Below are positions 37,201-50,000 of a stretch of DNA of 64,000 nt, piece by piece (positions within the stretch are counted from its first letter, which is position 1; the number at the start of each line of letters is the position of its first letter). The translations under genes were made by a program, and so were the position numbers. Source of the stretch: Drosophila persimilis (taxonomy: Eukaryota > Arthropoda > Insecta > Diptera > Drosophilidae). The DNA lies in contig NW_020825294.1 of the NCBI RefSeq assembly GCF_003286085.1, positions 10,686,501 to 10,750,500 on the forward strand. The letters run 5' to 3'. The notes below the pieces were generated by a model, which saw only the letters and a list, made by a program, of their open reading frames with translations, was not told where the DNA came from and made no database searches.

Positions 37201-39950
37201 ATTTTTACCGCAGTAATTTTTGGGTTGATAGGTTAGATTGAAGGCTGGCAGCACAAAGTCTTCTGATTACAGAGGATTTCTTGTTGACAACCGGAAAGTA
37301 GCCAGACATAAACACACATCTACATAATATATATGTACTTTCTGATAACCATTGATAACACCCACGACTTTCGATTTTATAATTAAACGCAAAACAAAGA
37401 AATTTAATTTCTAAAATGAATAATAATTGGAGCGCACATTATCAAAAAAATGGGTCCTCAGAACTCAATTCTTGGCTATAAACCTCTAGAATTTTCCAGT
37501 TTTACACGCTTTATTTTCGAAGACATAATAGTCTATCGTCTAACAGTAATAAACGAATTTTCGCGAAGCAAGTTCGACTCCTGTTTAAGTTTTTCACCTA
37601 AAAAGAGCAGTTACTCAATTAAGGATACTTAATCACATTTAGAAATAACATATCTCAACCGATTGAGCATTGAAGATAGCCTTGGAAAATAGAGCTATCG
37701 ATCGTTATATTCTATCTAGTCACAAATGTGACATTTTTGTAACCATTTCGCCCGCAGCCCTGGGAGAATAATCTCCAACCAATTATCATACATTTTATTT
37801 CACAACATATCGCTCTATCGGAGCGATCAAATAGCGCTAAAAAGACACACACGCATCGCAAAAACCAATTCAAGTTGGCTGATTCATCCGCATGACCGGG
37901 CGGTCGAATTTCTGAGCTTTTAGCCGTACAGGTGCTGTCCCAATTGTGGTCAACCATCATGTGGGACGAGCGTGAATCCTGGCCCGGCCGCAAAAGATAC
38001 CCGTAATTGAAAGCAACGAAAAAATGTGATGTATGCGGTGTTTGAAATTAATTAAAAACTCAGTCGAAGCGAGGCTCTTTAATCAGTTAACTGGGGGAAC
38101 TTTCCATGAGTTTTGTAAATATAAAACAATTGGAATGAAGAGCAGTAAGGGCGAGCCATGAACGATATTGAACAAGCTGGATGATGATGATGGTGATGGT
38201 GATGATGATGGTCATTGACAAGTTGGACTGTGGACCCAATGCAGTCGCAGCCACAGCCACAGCAACAGCCGGAGGAGCAGACAGCCAGGCTAGACGACAC
38301 ATCGATGATTTTGAAATTGAGATGCGAGAGGGTATATTTAGATTTTCTCGAGACCAAAGTCCACTACTTACGAGTCATGTGCCGAACGTGTGAACCATTT
38401 CGAGACCAGAGACCAGAGCCCAAATACGAATTTATCGAATCGTATTCCACTCAATTCCCTCAATCATCTGGCTGCAGTAAAGAGCAATTAACTTGAATTG
38501 TCGAGGAGCACGCATGCAGCTCGTGTCTGCCAGAATTTCGAGACAGCCAGGGCCAGTCGTCATTCCTCCCAGATGATGCATGTGCGGATCTCTCGGAACG
38601 CTAAACGGTGACGTGACCGTCGGCATACATTGTTTACCTTTGGCGCTCAATTTAATTATCTTTCCCACTATTTTTTGCATGTGCTATAAATAAAATCTCT
38701 TCATTATCACTGGCTAGAGGGACCTGTCTAAATTTAGCACATGTGCTACGCATTTTTCCCCTTACCACAATTTTATAGCTGATGTGCCGGTATATGCCCC
38801 GAGTTGTGCCACATGCCATGGATTAGCTGGTGGGATGCTAACTGCTAGAACTGATCTCACAATTCTCTAGGTGGGAAGAAGGCAGTATTCTGCTTTGATT
38901 TAAAAATACTAGGCTCTCAGTAGCAATAAATGCTCTGGGGTATCAGCATCGATGACAGTCAATAATGGGACGGTTCAATGTTCCCAGGCTTACATAATTC
39001 AAAGCACTTGACCTTTGCAATTCAGATATAGTTCTAGGCTTTATCGAATGCACAACCACGTATGTTGGGGATCTAGTGAGTCATATGTTTCCATGTTAAA
39101 AAAAAGTCTAAACATGACGGAATTATCAGTTGCCGAATTGGCACCCCAAGTTTCGCAAACGATTAAAACACCAGCACAATTGTGTGTGCAGAAGTCGATT
39201 ATGAGCCACAGATAAGGCACTCATCAAGGAGGAAATTAATGAAATCGGGGAACAAGTGTGCTAATGGCTAATGCCAAAAACAAACCAAACTATACTATTG
39301 ATGCAAAACAAAAAGGAATGGAAGCAAATTAGAGGCACGTGTAGCCTTGTCATAACCTCATCGTACCCCAAAAACATTGATACCGTACACAAAAGTTCGA
39401 AGAATTATAGGAAAAATCAGAACAAAACTGATTGGTGGAATCTAATCTCGCGATGCAGTCCATCAGTTTTGAATAACAAAAAATACATACATATAAGTTT
39501 CTCTTTAGGAAAGCTCTGCGCCTTCCCAAATCCGGAATCTATCCGGATTATGTCCGATGACACAGCCCCCCAATTGCAATCGCCCGGCTGGGGCTGAGCG
39601 CGTGCCGCTATATCTTATCTGGCACTGTTGGGAGCAAGTTCAACTGTCCATTCCCCCATTGGCTAATGCCCAGTGTCCAGTGCGTGAGAGTGTTTACATT
39701 TCGTTCTACGCCTCAACACGGATCGCATTGGGCTAATCAATCATGCCCATCGCTATTTTGAATGTACGAAGACCGTCGAGCACTTCTCTGTGATGGTCGC
39801 TTAATTAACTTCTGGGCCGATTACTTTAAGATACTCTCCAAAGATAAACAGTACGGAAAATCACGAACCACGACGGTGTACTAGTGTGGCTCGCCGCCTG
39901 ATAGAGGCGTGATATCCGTAATGGGATACATATGTAGGTTATTCCGAATA
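31265..39950. other. gene-free interval upstream of dawdle
   Basis: No coding exon can be supported. AT-rich sequence alternates with GC-richer islands at about 32540-32900, 33990-34420 and 35770-36040. These could be promoters, untranslated 5' exons or enhancers of dawdle. It also holds a GAT microsatellite (38179-38215) and a GGTATG-type repeat (about 35665-35710). A minus-strand frame at 36241-35774 (155 codons) spans one island but shows no domain. Confidence 0.45.
38179..38215. repeat. (GAT)n / (GATGGT)n microsatellite
   Basis: GATGATGATGGTGATGGTGATGATGATGGT-type run with no coding context. Confidence 0.8.
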
Positions 39951-42900
39951 ATATCAATCAAAGTGCAAAAGTAAAATACAATTTTAAATATTTTGTAATA
40001 CTTTTTTCATTTAATTTTCTTCATTCAGTTTGTTTTGCTTTTGCTTTCATCTGCTCTTCTGTTCTTCTGTTCTCATGTCCATATTATGTATTTATAATAT
40101 TATTAGTTGTTCATCTTCCTGTTTCGTGTTGTATTAATCTTAATTTGGTTTTAATTGCATTATTTAAGTATTACCATTTACTTATAAGTTTCGGTTTATA
40201 ATTAGAATAATGAGCAAGTTTATATTAATTTATAATTAATTTATGTAAGTATGCGGTTCTTGTATTTCTTTGTGAGTGTGTGTTTTTCCTTGTACGAGTA
40301 TCTTATTAGTTAGGTTTTTCTCAATTTTGTAATGTTTTCCTTTGTTTTTCTTTTACTAATTTGTTAATAGTATCTCCTTGCCTGTCTTTAAACTATTAGG
40401 TGAAATTCTTTGTAGACTTTTCCATACAAAATAACATAAGATTTTTCTATATTTCTGTGTGGACTGTGTGTTTGTGTATGAGTGTCGGTATTTAATTGTG
40501 GAACATAACGATGTGTTTCGGCTTTTCCAAATTCGAAGCTTCCAAAAGTGTCGTTAATATTGGTATATCTTTGTGGGGGTTTCTGGGATATACAGATATA
40601 TGTATATGAATTATATGTGTGTACACATTTATATGTATTTTTTACTCCTTTCACGCTTTTGCGTCAAACATTTATATTTTCAATTCTCATAATGACAAAT
40701 TTAATGAAACAACAATTTCTCCCACATATTAAAAAGTTGCTTTAGTTTTTCGGCCTCAATATTTATAGTTCAATGCCTCGACAACAATAACAGAATTTAT
40801 TTACTTTGAATATTATTGATAGAATGAGTTTGACTTGAGTTTGAAATAACGTTTTTAGTCAGTAACTGGTTACTAATTATACAATACATGAATGTATGCG
40901 TAGTTCTTGTATTTTCGTTTCACTTCATTTAATTTCCATTCCCTACTGTTTTCATTTGGTCTTATTTTAAACACTGAATGCGGCAATTGAAAACGAATTA
41001 AATTCAACAAAACCAAAGAGCGGCAAATAAAGATATTGCTTACCGGTAAGGTTTCGGTTCTGTGTGTGTGGAATGTCGGAATAGAAAATCGAGGGATCTG
41101 TTGTAGTACGTGTTCTATATAGTAGGTAAGTATGATTTTTGTTATTTTTGGTTTCGGTTTGCTTTATATAAACGTTTCATATAGAAAGGTGCTTGTATAT
41201 AGGGTTTATAGAGAGCAAAAGTATGTTGTTTTCATTATAATAATAGTTCATTTTGGTTTCGTTTAGTTTCATTCGATTTGGTTTTGTTTTAGCAAAAAGC
41301 ACGATTTCCAAAAAGCAAAAATCGCATTGTCAAAAATTTGATTTAATTCGTAAGTTAATAATGGTAGTTTTGTTTATGTTCTTCCATCCCATTAAGACCA
41401 ATAAATATTACTTTGGTTTTCCATCAATATACTCGTGTTCATATGCCTTTAGAAAATTATGGACTACACATACAAACATTCGATTTCCTTATAAAAATAA
41501 ACAAACAGAAAATGTTGCAGAACATTATTATTTATTATTTGTAATTTTTTGTATAGATTTTCGTTTTTGATATGGAATCTTTTGTTTTTGCAAAAAGTTG
41601 AATACATAAATATGTATATTAGTTTCGAGTTGAAGTTAGGTGAAGGAATTAAATGCAATTTTACAGTGGATTAGTTGCACGAATACAATGAGAGGGAGAT
41701 AGAGAGAGATAGAGAGAGAGGTAGACTAGGGGAGTGATGGACTGAGAGTGTGGGCTACACAGCTACAGATATGAAGGGATGAGATAGAGGGGAAGAAAAG
41801 TTCGGATCATGATCATTGTTTTGCCAATACCCGTTTGATTATAGTTTTACTGGTATAACTGCCTCTACTGTCCCAGCACACGCTCTCTCGCATCCCTCCC
41901 CTGGCACCCTGCCTCCCCTGCCATTTAATGTCAGTCAATGTCCTCAGCCATACACACATACTCACACACAAACACACACTGATACAGATCAAGCATACGC
42001 ACTGTCGTCCCACCTCAAGCATACAACACAATCCTCGCCGCACTTCAACAATACTTGTATCGGATTCACCGACATCGTTATCGTTATCGTCATCGTCAAC
42101 GTTTAACAAACAGCTCTTAGGAGTACGACTTACAATTGATTATTAAATTTAAGTTGTGTATTCAAATATTATTACATATTTATATAAATATTCTGCTAAT
42201 ATTTCATCTAATGCTTGTGTATGGGCGACACCTCCGTTTGTTCTGTGGTTGTCGCTGGCGCTGCTGCTGCAGCGGCTCCTAACTAGCTAAATTATCTAGA
42301 ACTCTATGATGTACGAATGATCTCCGGGTACACGTCCATCTCTGCCCTTCTCCGTGGCCAGCTTATAGCTGTACGTATGAAGGAGAACGAGACCCTTCAA
42401 ATAGTTCATGCTTGGATAATGGATTTTCGAGTTAAATATATGATTAGTATATATATTTACTTTTTACTTTTACTTTTATACTTGTATTTGTTTTTCCTTT
42501 TTGTTTTAGTTAATTAATAGTTATTGAGTTATAAATTGTTTTACTTTCTTTGCTTTTGTTTCTTTGTTAAGTATTTTAATGGAAGACATTTTTTATACAA
42601 GTTTAAGACACAGAAAATACTCTTTCTTTATATGTATATTGTATAGGTATGTATGTGTCGAGTGTTGAGTGTGTAAGAGTGTAGATGTGTGATTATGTAT
42701 GCAAGTGTTTTGAGTGATGTGATCTATCTTTATACTTCAAATAGTTTGATTTTACTTGGTTTATTTGTTCCGTAGTAAAGAAAAGTGTGGTTTTTTTATT
42801 ATTGGCCAAATCGTGATCGATATGTAAACTTCTTTATATTAAAAGAACAGAAATAACACGAAATCAAAGGTCATGCACATTTCATTTATACAATTTTGAA

Positions 42901-44076
42901 ACTAAACCATACATTTTTATTAGATCAATTTTTTTCGTTAGCTTTCCTTTGCCTCGTCTCCATTTTTTGTTGTTTTTATAAGAAATTATGTTTGTATAAA
43001 AGTGTATATAAAATAAATGATTATTTTTCGTTTGGTTTTTGGGTTTCGTTTCGTTTTGTTTCGTTTCGTTCGCTGCAAAACTAATTGAATATTTGTTTTA
43101 TAAATTATTTAATATATATATATATATATATTTATATATACTCGTACTTTTCTCATTTTTTTGTTTTATTGCTGTTCAAAAGTGGCTGTCACCCATACAT
43201 ACATATATACTCGTAAATACATACATACACATGTACATATTATTGCGATATGAACTGTACTGTACTGTCTACAACTTTGTTTTGGTTTTATTTGTTGGGT
43301 TCTGCTGTGCTTTTGTTTATACATTGCTGTCTGGTTTTTCAAGTCTTCCGTTTGTTCAGTGAGTTCTCCTTTTTATTTTTATTTCTTGTAAAATACTCGT
43401 ACATAATACTTGATATCTTGTGCGTTCGCAGTTGAGTGCAAAATTAACTCCATATATCTCTTAGAGTTGTAAGACTGACAAAAGGAAAAAACTTGTTCTT
43501 GAATGGAATATTTTTCGGTAGGAATTTGCTCATATTGAATACTTTCTCATACTATTTACACAAACCGCATCATATGTTTAATTCAGTGAGTGCCCGTAAT
43601 TATTCGGATTTGTTTTGCTCGTACCTAGGGAAATTATTGGTTAAAAAAAGGGGGCAACAAAGCTCGCTGTAGAAAGTATTTATCCTTGACTAAATAATGT
43701 GATACTCTGATTACTATTTTTCCGTTCCGCTTATTGCACAGACACGGACACATACAGAATTGAGGTTTAGCTAACGATTTGTCTAATTGTGCACGGAAAA
43801 CCTCCTCCTGTCGTGCAAATTATTGTCTACAAACATATGGGTATAAACTCGTTAGTATTACTCGTGTATAACGAGGTTTGCTTCTGCGTTGCGTATTACT
43901 AAATAAATATATTAATTTCTTTCTCGTTTTGGCCATGCAAAGGGCGCCTTCAAATCAACAAACTCATATCCGTTTTCCTCTCCATCCCAACCGTGTGGTT
44001 TAAAGATGAAAAAGGGAAAAAATTAATCCTCACGACTGCTGCAGGTCCTCGTCCTCGTGCCCGTTTAGTACTCATA
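39951..44076 (-). other. probable long 3' UTR / downstream region of the alpha-2/delta gene
   Basis: About 4 kb of very AT-rich sequence directly after the stop codon, with many TTTATT hexamers on the + strand (AATAAA on the minus strand), for example near 43376-43386. Neuronal fly genes often have long 3' UTRs, so some of this is likely transcribed. How far it extends cannot be read from sequence. It includes TA, GA and CA simple repeats and no convincing exon. Confidence 0.35.
43111..43141. repeat. (TA)n microsatellite
   Basis: A TA dinucleotide run with one interruption, in the likely 3' UTR of the alpha-2/delta gene. Confidence 0.85.
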
Positions 44077-47000
44077 TCACGCGTTGGACAGCACAAAGGT
44101 CACCGCCACCATCAGAATGTGGGCCACGACTACCGAGATGGACATGTGACTGAGGTTGCTGCCACGCCCACATTGCTGTATCTCGATCTCCTCGGGATGA
44201 TAGTTGATGCACTTCCTGGGCCGGCGGCGCGACTCCTGCTCCTGGGTCTGGCGTCTCGTGCTGCAAGCTCCTAATAAGCCACCAGAAATGGGAGTCAACC
44301 ACAGCTTCTAGTGAGCTATATGATAAGTCCGCCGAATACTCACCCACAACGCCGGACTCCTCCAAGGGCTCGATGTCCAGCTGCTTGGAGCCGCACGGAC
44401 ACAGAGTGTCCACTACCAGCAGGATGAGGTTGCTGTGCGGGATCTTCTGGACGCTGAACGGGCGCTCGCAGCCAGAGACGTGGCAATTGGTAAGCTTGCC
44501 CTGGAACAGATATTTAAGCTTAGACTTGGAGGTACCTCTGGGTTCTCTGAAGGCCACCTACCTTGAGTGGATTGTTTTGGCCGCCCTGCGTTAGTCGCTC
44601 CGGCTGCAGCATATACAGATCCGTGCGCAGATCGCACCTCCTCGCGTTCTGTGGATCCGGAGCAAAGCGTGGACCGGCATGTGGTTTGTGCACCTTGGGA
44701 GGTGGCGTTGTGTACTCCTAGAAGCGAAATAGATGGCACATGACATATATTTCAGAGCCTTAATAGACCGTAATCTTACCACATCTGCCGTGGTGAAGAA
44801 CTCATCCATTTCTTGATCCACTGGCAAGCCATAATCATTGTCAAAATTATCATATTCATCAGAATAATTGTTCTCCACAAAGACAACATCCTCGTTGTCG
44901 TAGGTGTAGTCATCCTGCGGCCAGGCACGCAGCGTTGCCGGCATAAAGGAGAGCCAGGTGGCACTCAGGGCCACCAGATGGTTAAAGAACCAAGAGCCCA
45001 AGCGATTTGGTTTCAGAATGCCACCAGCAGCCGTATAGGGATTGTCTGCATCGGAGCACACGCCCTGAAAGTCGTTGACGGTCACTCGCTTATAGATGCG
45101 GTCCTGCACAAGCGAGTCCATAATGGTGCCATCGATCTGGCCGAAGAACTTGCCCGTGTGCTCCATCTCCTCGGAGATGATCACGAATCCGCTGTTGTCC
45201 AGCACGTAGCAATCCAGATTGTCCGAGGCGCAGGTTCTCTTGCAGCCCGATGCGCCCGCTGCAGTGCACTGAAATGGAACGAATTTTCATCAGTACGGTT
45301 CTAGAATAGCCAACCCATTACCCATTGTTTTTTTTTTACTCACAGTGGAGGTGATATTTATAAAGTGCTTGGCCAATGAATCGTGCTGGAATTGCAAGCC
45401 CACAACCCCGGCTGGGGCCTTGTGGCCGCGGTGCTCGACGAATATGGCGTGGGAGGCAGTGACCAGAGTGGCGTTCGACTTGATGGCATAGCCAGAGCCA
45501 AAGGGTACACTGTATACGAAGCTATCGGGTTCCACGGCGTGCTGATCTATGGCCCGCTTATACCAGGATGTGTCCATGGCCCTCACGTTGTCCTCGCTGA
45601 AGTGTCTGTGCGAGAAAATCAGAGAATCTTGGAGAAAATCAAATTCAAAGTAGAGCATTTGTTATCTTACGGTTCTGGGGTGTCCTCGGGCCTCTTTATG
45701 TGATCAATCCAGCGCAGGAGACCCGATCGCGTGGCCACAAAGGAGGTGGCCACCACAAACTTCGAATAGCCCTGCCTATGGGAAGAGAAAGGGATGCAAT
45801 TTAGTTTCCTCGAATCGATATAGTTTTAGTGTCTTATTGCAGCGTAAAAGTTCTCGGATCACAATTTCTAGGGGATAGTGTTCAAGCCTTCTCCGTGTGG
45901 CTGGTCCTCAAAAGCGATTGCATTGTTCAAACACTACTCGAACTCGATAGAAATTACTCTTCCATTTACCTCTTGAGTATAGCCATCAAGGTGGCGATGG
46001 GACTATAGAGAATGATCATATATAAAATTTGTGCATTTAAAATTGCATTTGTAAAATAAATTATTGTACATAAATTATTTGCAGTGGGCGAAAGAATATT
46101 TCATTATGGTTATTCGTATAGTGTGTAGGGAGGAGTGGAGTGCATTAATACAGCAAAAGAACGGAAAGTTGTTTGCCATCAAAGAAAATAGAGTGGGGAA
46201 AATATATGCAGAGAGAAAATGGTTTTTGTGCTTTAGTGAAATTTTTAAATAAAACCGATTTTGAAAAATGAATAAAATATTGAATTTGAATAAATAAAAA
46301 AACTTAAAAATTTCGACAAACTATAAAAACTTTTTGCGATACTTAAAATTCAAACTTTAAATAATAAATCAATATTTAAACAATCAAATTTAAGACTACT
46401 CAAAAGTTTTACTAAATTATAAACAAATTAATAAGTATTTATTCAAGAGACTTTAGTTCATGCCCCATGAAAGTGCCTTCAACTGAATCCATACCAAGAA
46501 CAAAATTAAAATTCAAAAAAATAATATAAGAAACTTATTTAGAACTTACTGCTTGTCCTCCTTGCCGTTGGAGGGGCTTGTTGTATTCCTGTCGAGACCA
46601 TCGGTGACCATGGCGTCACGAACCAAGCTCTGGATGAGGGTTCGATCGCAAAAGTACGGCTCTGCCTTGCGAGAACCCTGGGCATTCAGATGCTGCGACC
46701 CAAAGTGGCTCGATCCGGGCGAATTGCCGTTGGAGCCACTGTGCATGTTGTGATGTGGCTGCGGCGACTTTGGTCGAACCTGAGGAAAGGAAATCAAAGA
46801 TTAGTGGAATGCCCAGAGCAGATAACCCCACACTGGCTCATGTTCGATTGCTTACCGACATCCACTTCCAACCAGGGCGTCCAGCGCGAGCCAGAAAATG
46901 CAATACCTGCTCCTCTGGCGACCCAAAGCTGGGCTCTTGATCGCGCGACGAGTACTCGCCGGAACTCTCGCGCTCCTTCTCCAGATCGCTGACGCTATTG

Positions 47001-50000
47001 TACTCGCAGTACACCCATTCAGGATGTACGCGCCAGTTGTCTCCCTTAAAGTATTCGGTAACTGAAGGAGGGATTGAAAAAGCGCCATGCGTTAGTCGAT
47101 GACATTAGTACGCGTATTGCAAAGGTCATCTCACCATTGTTACGCGAATGCCGGATCTCCTGCTGGGAGACTAACTCGTGGCTACCGTATTTCTCCGGGA
47201 GCACAATAGCCAGCGTGAAGGGTGTGTCCTCGATGGGACCGTAAAAGTAGCGGTGCGTTCGAGTGGAGACCCGCTTGACCTCATCGTAATGGTTGAGGAT
47301 GGTGAACTCTGTTTCGCCCTCTTTGGGTCGAATCATGTCACTGCGCATCTGAAAGATGTGCAAATATGTCTAAGATATAGCCTGATCCTTGGTAAGAGAT
47401 CCCATTAACACACCTCATTGAGCAGATTCTTGTTCATTTCCACTAGCTCATGATCGTTGCCGATTTCCGTTTCCGGCAGTTCCAACTCCGTGATGTCAAC
47501 GGAGGCGTATTTGGGCTTGAGTTGATCGATATACTGATTGCCATCGCCCAGCGGGCGCAGATCGGGGTGGTAGAGCACGCGCCCATTATTATCGACGATA
47601 AACGAATACCCATTCGGTCCCAGCTTGTGTTGGGGTATGACCTTGCGTATCTCTTCGATGGGCACATCGGTGCCCACCACGCCCAGCAGATTGGCAACGC
47701 GCACCGAATGGTTTCGTCTATCGAAGACCGGAGTTGAAACTGTCGTAACCAGGCGTCGCTGGTACTCCGAGTCCCGGCCCAGGCCGCCAGACTTGCCGGC
47801 CACAAACACGGGACTCCAGTGCACCGGATGATCCGCCTGATACATGATCATCGGCCGCGCCATCACCAAGGCGTAGTCGATTACTTTGCGACGCGCCTCC
47901 TCGTAATCATTGATCTGGACGAAGAAGCCCTTGTTGGAGCAGGCCATGTCGTGCAGGTTGCTCCGGCTGCTCGAGTCGCTGCCAATCAGATAGGTGAAGA
48001 TTCTCACCGGCATATGCGGCCAGTTGTACTGCTTGATGATGTCCTTGTGCGACTCCGAGGTGCTCTCCGTGATCAGCATTATGGCCTGGTTGCACTGACT
48101 CCCCGAGCCGGATTGATTGTACTAAGGGATGGTTAGCGGATTAGCGGTTTAGCGGCTTCCTAGAACATCACACAGAGAGGGGAAGATTGGTTACCTTGTG
48201 CAGCAGACTGAAGGCATACTCCAGGCCAGCTGTAAAGTTGGCCGTGTCCTGCAGCTTGATGGCCTTCACGGCGGACTTTATCTCCTGGATGTTGTCCGGT
48301 GTGGCACGAACCATGCGATCCTTGAAGCATGGCACGGGTGCCTTTACAACCTCCGAAAATGTGATCAGGTTGACAAAGTCATCTTCTCCGAGGGTATCCA
48401 GAATGTTGAAGGCCGTGGCCATGCCAAGATCAAAGGACTTCTCCGACATGCTAGACGAGGCGTCCAATAGAATCATCTAAGAGGCAGGGAATATTAGGCA
48501 TTCAGTCATGGCTTCGTTGGATAGAGGCTACTCACAATATCCTTGGGCGAGGAGGCGGCCTGGACGAACCAGTTATGGGTGCGAAAGTCGTGGATGAGCT
48601 TGCTGCCCTTGGAACCCTCGGGGGGCCAGGCCGTCCCCGGGAAGCGACGCAGGAAGCCCGAGGATGAGCCAAAGTATTGCCATGACAATGCCGGATCTTG
48701 CTCTAAGTTGTTCTGGAACAGTGGGTCCAAATGGGCGCTCCACTGCAGTGCCGACTTCACGTCCGCCTCATCCAGATCGACGCCGTGCGGCACCAGAATC
48801 GAGCTTAGACTGAGATTGACCGGGAGGCGTTCGAAGCGTCGCATGAACCGTATATCCATATGACGGGCTCCGTCCGCCAGCTTGCCATCGGCATTATACT
48901 CGTTGATACGCCTCGCATCGTAGTGTTGCTGCTGTCCCCCCAGGGGCCCCTCTGCCTGGCCCTGGCCGTCCATCTCGGAGAGGGCCGCCTGCTCGGCCGA
49001 GTCCATCAGGCGCTGAGAATAGGAAAGGAAACGAAACGAAACGATGTTGTTGGCATTACTTGCTCTCGCTCCCATCAATCTGTATAAATATTTCTCCTTT
49101 ACATTCCGGAGGGGCCTTGCAGGCGGGAAAGTTGGGCAAGTTTTCCCGCTTTATGCAATTTATTCTCTTGCTCAAGTCTTAAATTGCACAAAGCGGAGAA
49201 GAGTTTGCTTTACTTCGTTTTTGCTTTCTTTTAACCAACTTTTAGTTGCGAGTGTGTGTTAGCGTGAGTTTGAGTGTGTGTTGGTGGGTTGGGTGGAGTG
49301 TAATTCAAAGTACTGAGAAATCAGCAGGGGAATATCGAGAATGCACAGTGTCCAACCAGCCCAGCCCAGCCCAGAAGATCTTTCAGTATTTTCGTTGGAG
49401 CAATAGAGATTTCAGATACTGAGCCAGTGGGGCATACTTTCAGGCGTAAAAATATAATTCTACAGGCATGTCCGTGATTATTGTCCGACTTCCATTAGGA
49501 AAGTTTTGCTAGTGCTCAGAAAAATGGTTTCGAATATAAATTTAAACATGAATTTCGTGATTGTGTGTTCAATTTACGGTTGTTATTATCCAGTATTTTT
49601 GCAGATATTTCCAAATAGAATATAATAGAATTTTGAGTTAAAAACATAAAGGTCCCCAACAGAGGCTCTTAATCTTCTCCCACTGATTTGGCTTGTTCTC
49701 GAAATGCTCGCAACTTTAACTTTGGGCCCACTGTAGGCTCGTTTATAAGACACAAACAAGAACTTTAGCTGCAGCGAAATTAGACTCAAAGGCGGACTGG
49801 GGCTGGGGCTTGGGCTGGGCTGCCGGGGCAGACTCCTGGCTCCAAACGAGGACAAACACCTGCAGTCATAGACACTGGGGATGTGCGACTCGCTCTTTCC
49901 TCACTGCACCTGAAGATGCTGCAGACTAGAGTCAGGCTGCCATGCTGCCGAGCTGCATGTGGGTGCATTGAAATAGTTCAACTACTTTTGCACAATGGCA

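Noticed and set aside
41690..41725. GAGA run as a promoter element
   Set aside because: It lies in the AT-rich region downstream of the alpha-2/delta gene with no start-site signals; treated as a microsatellite.
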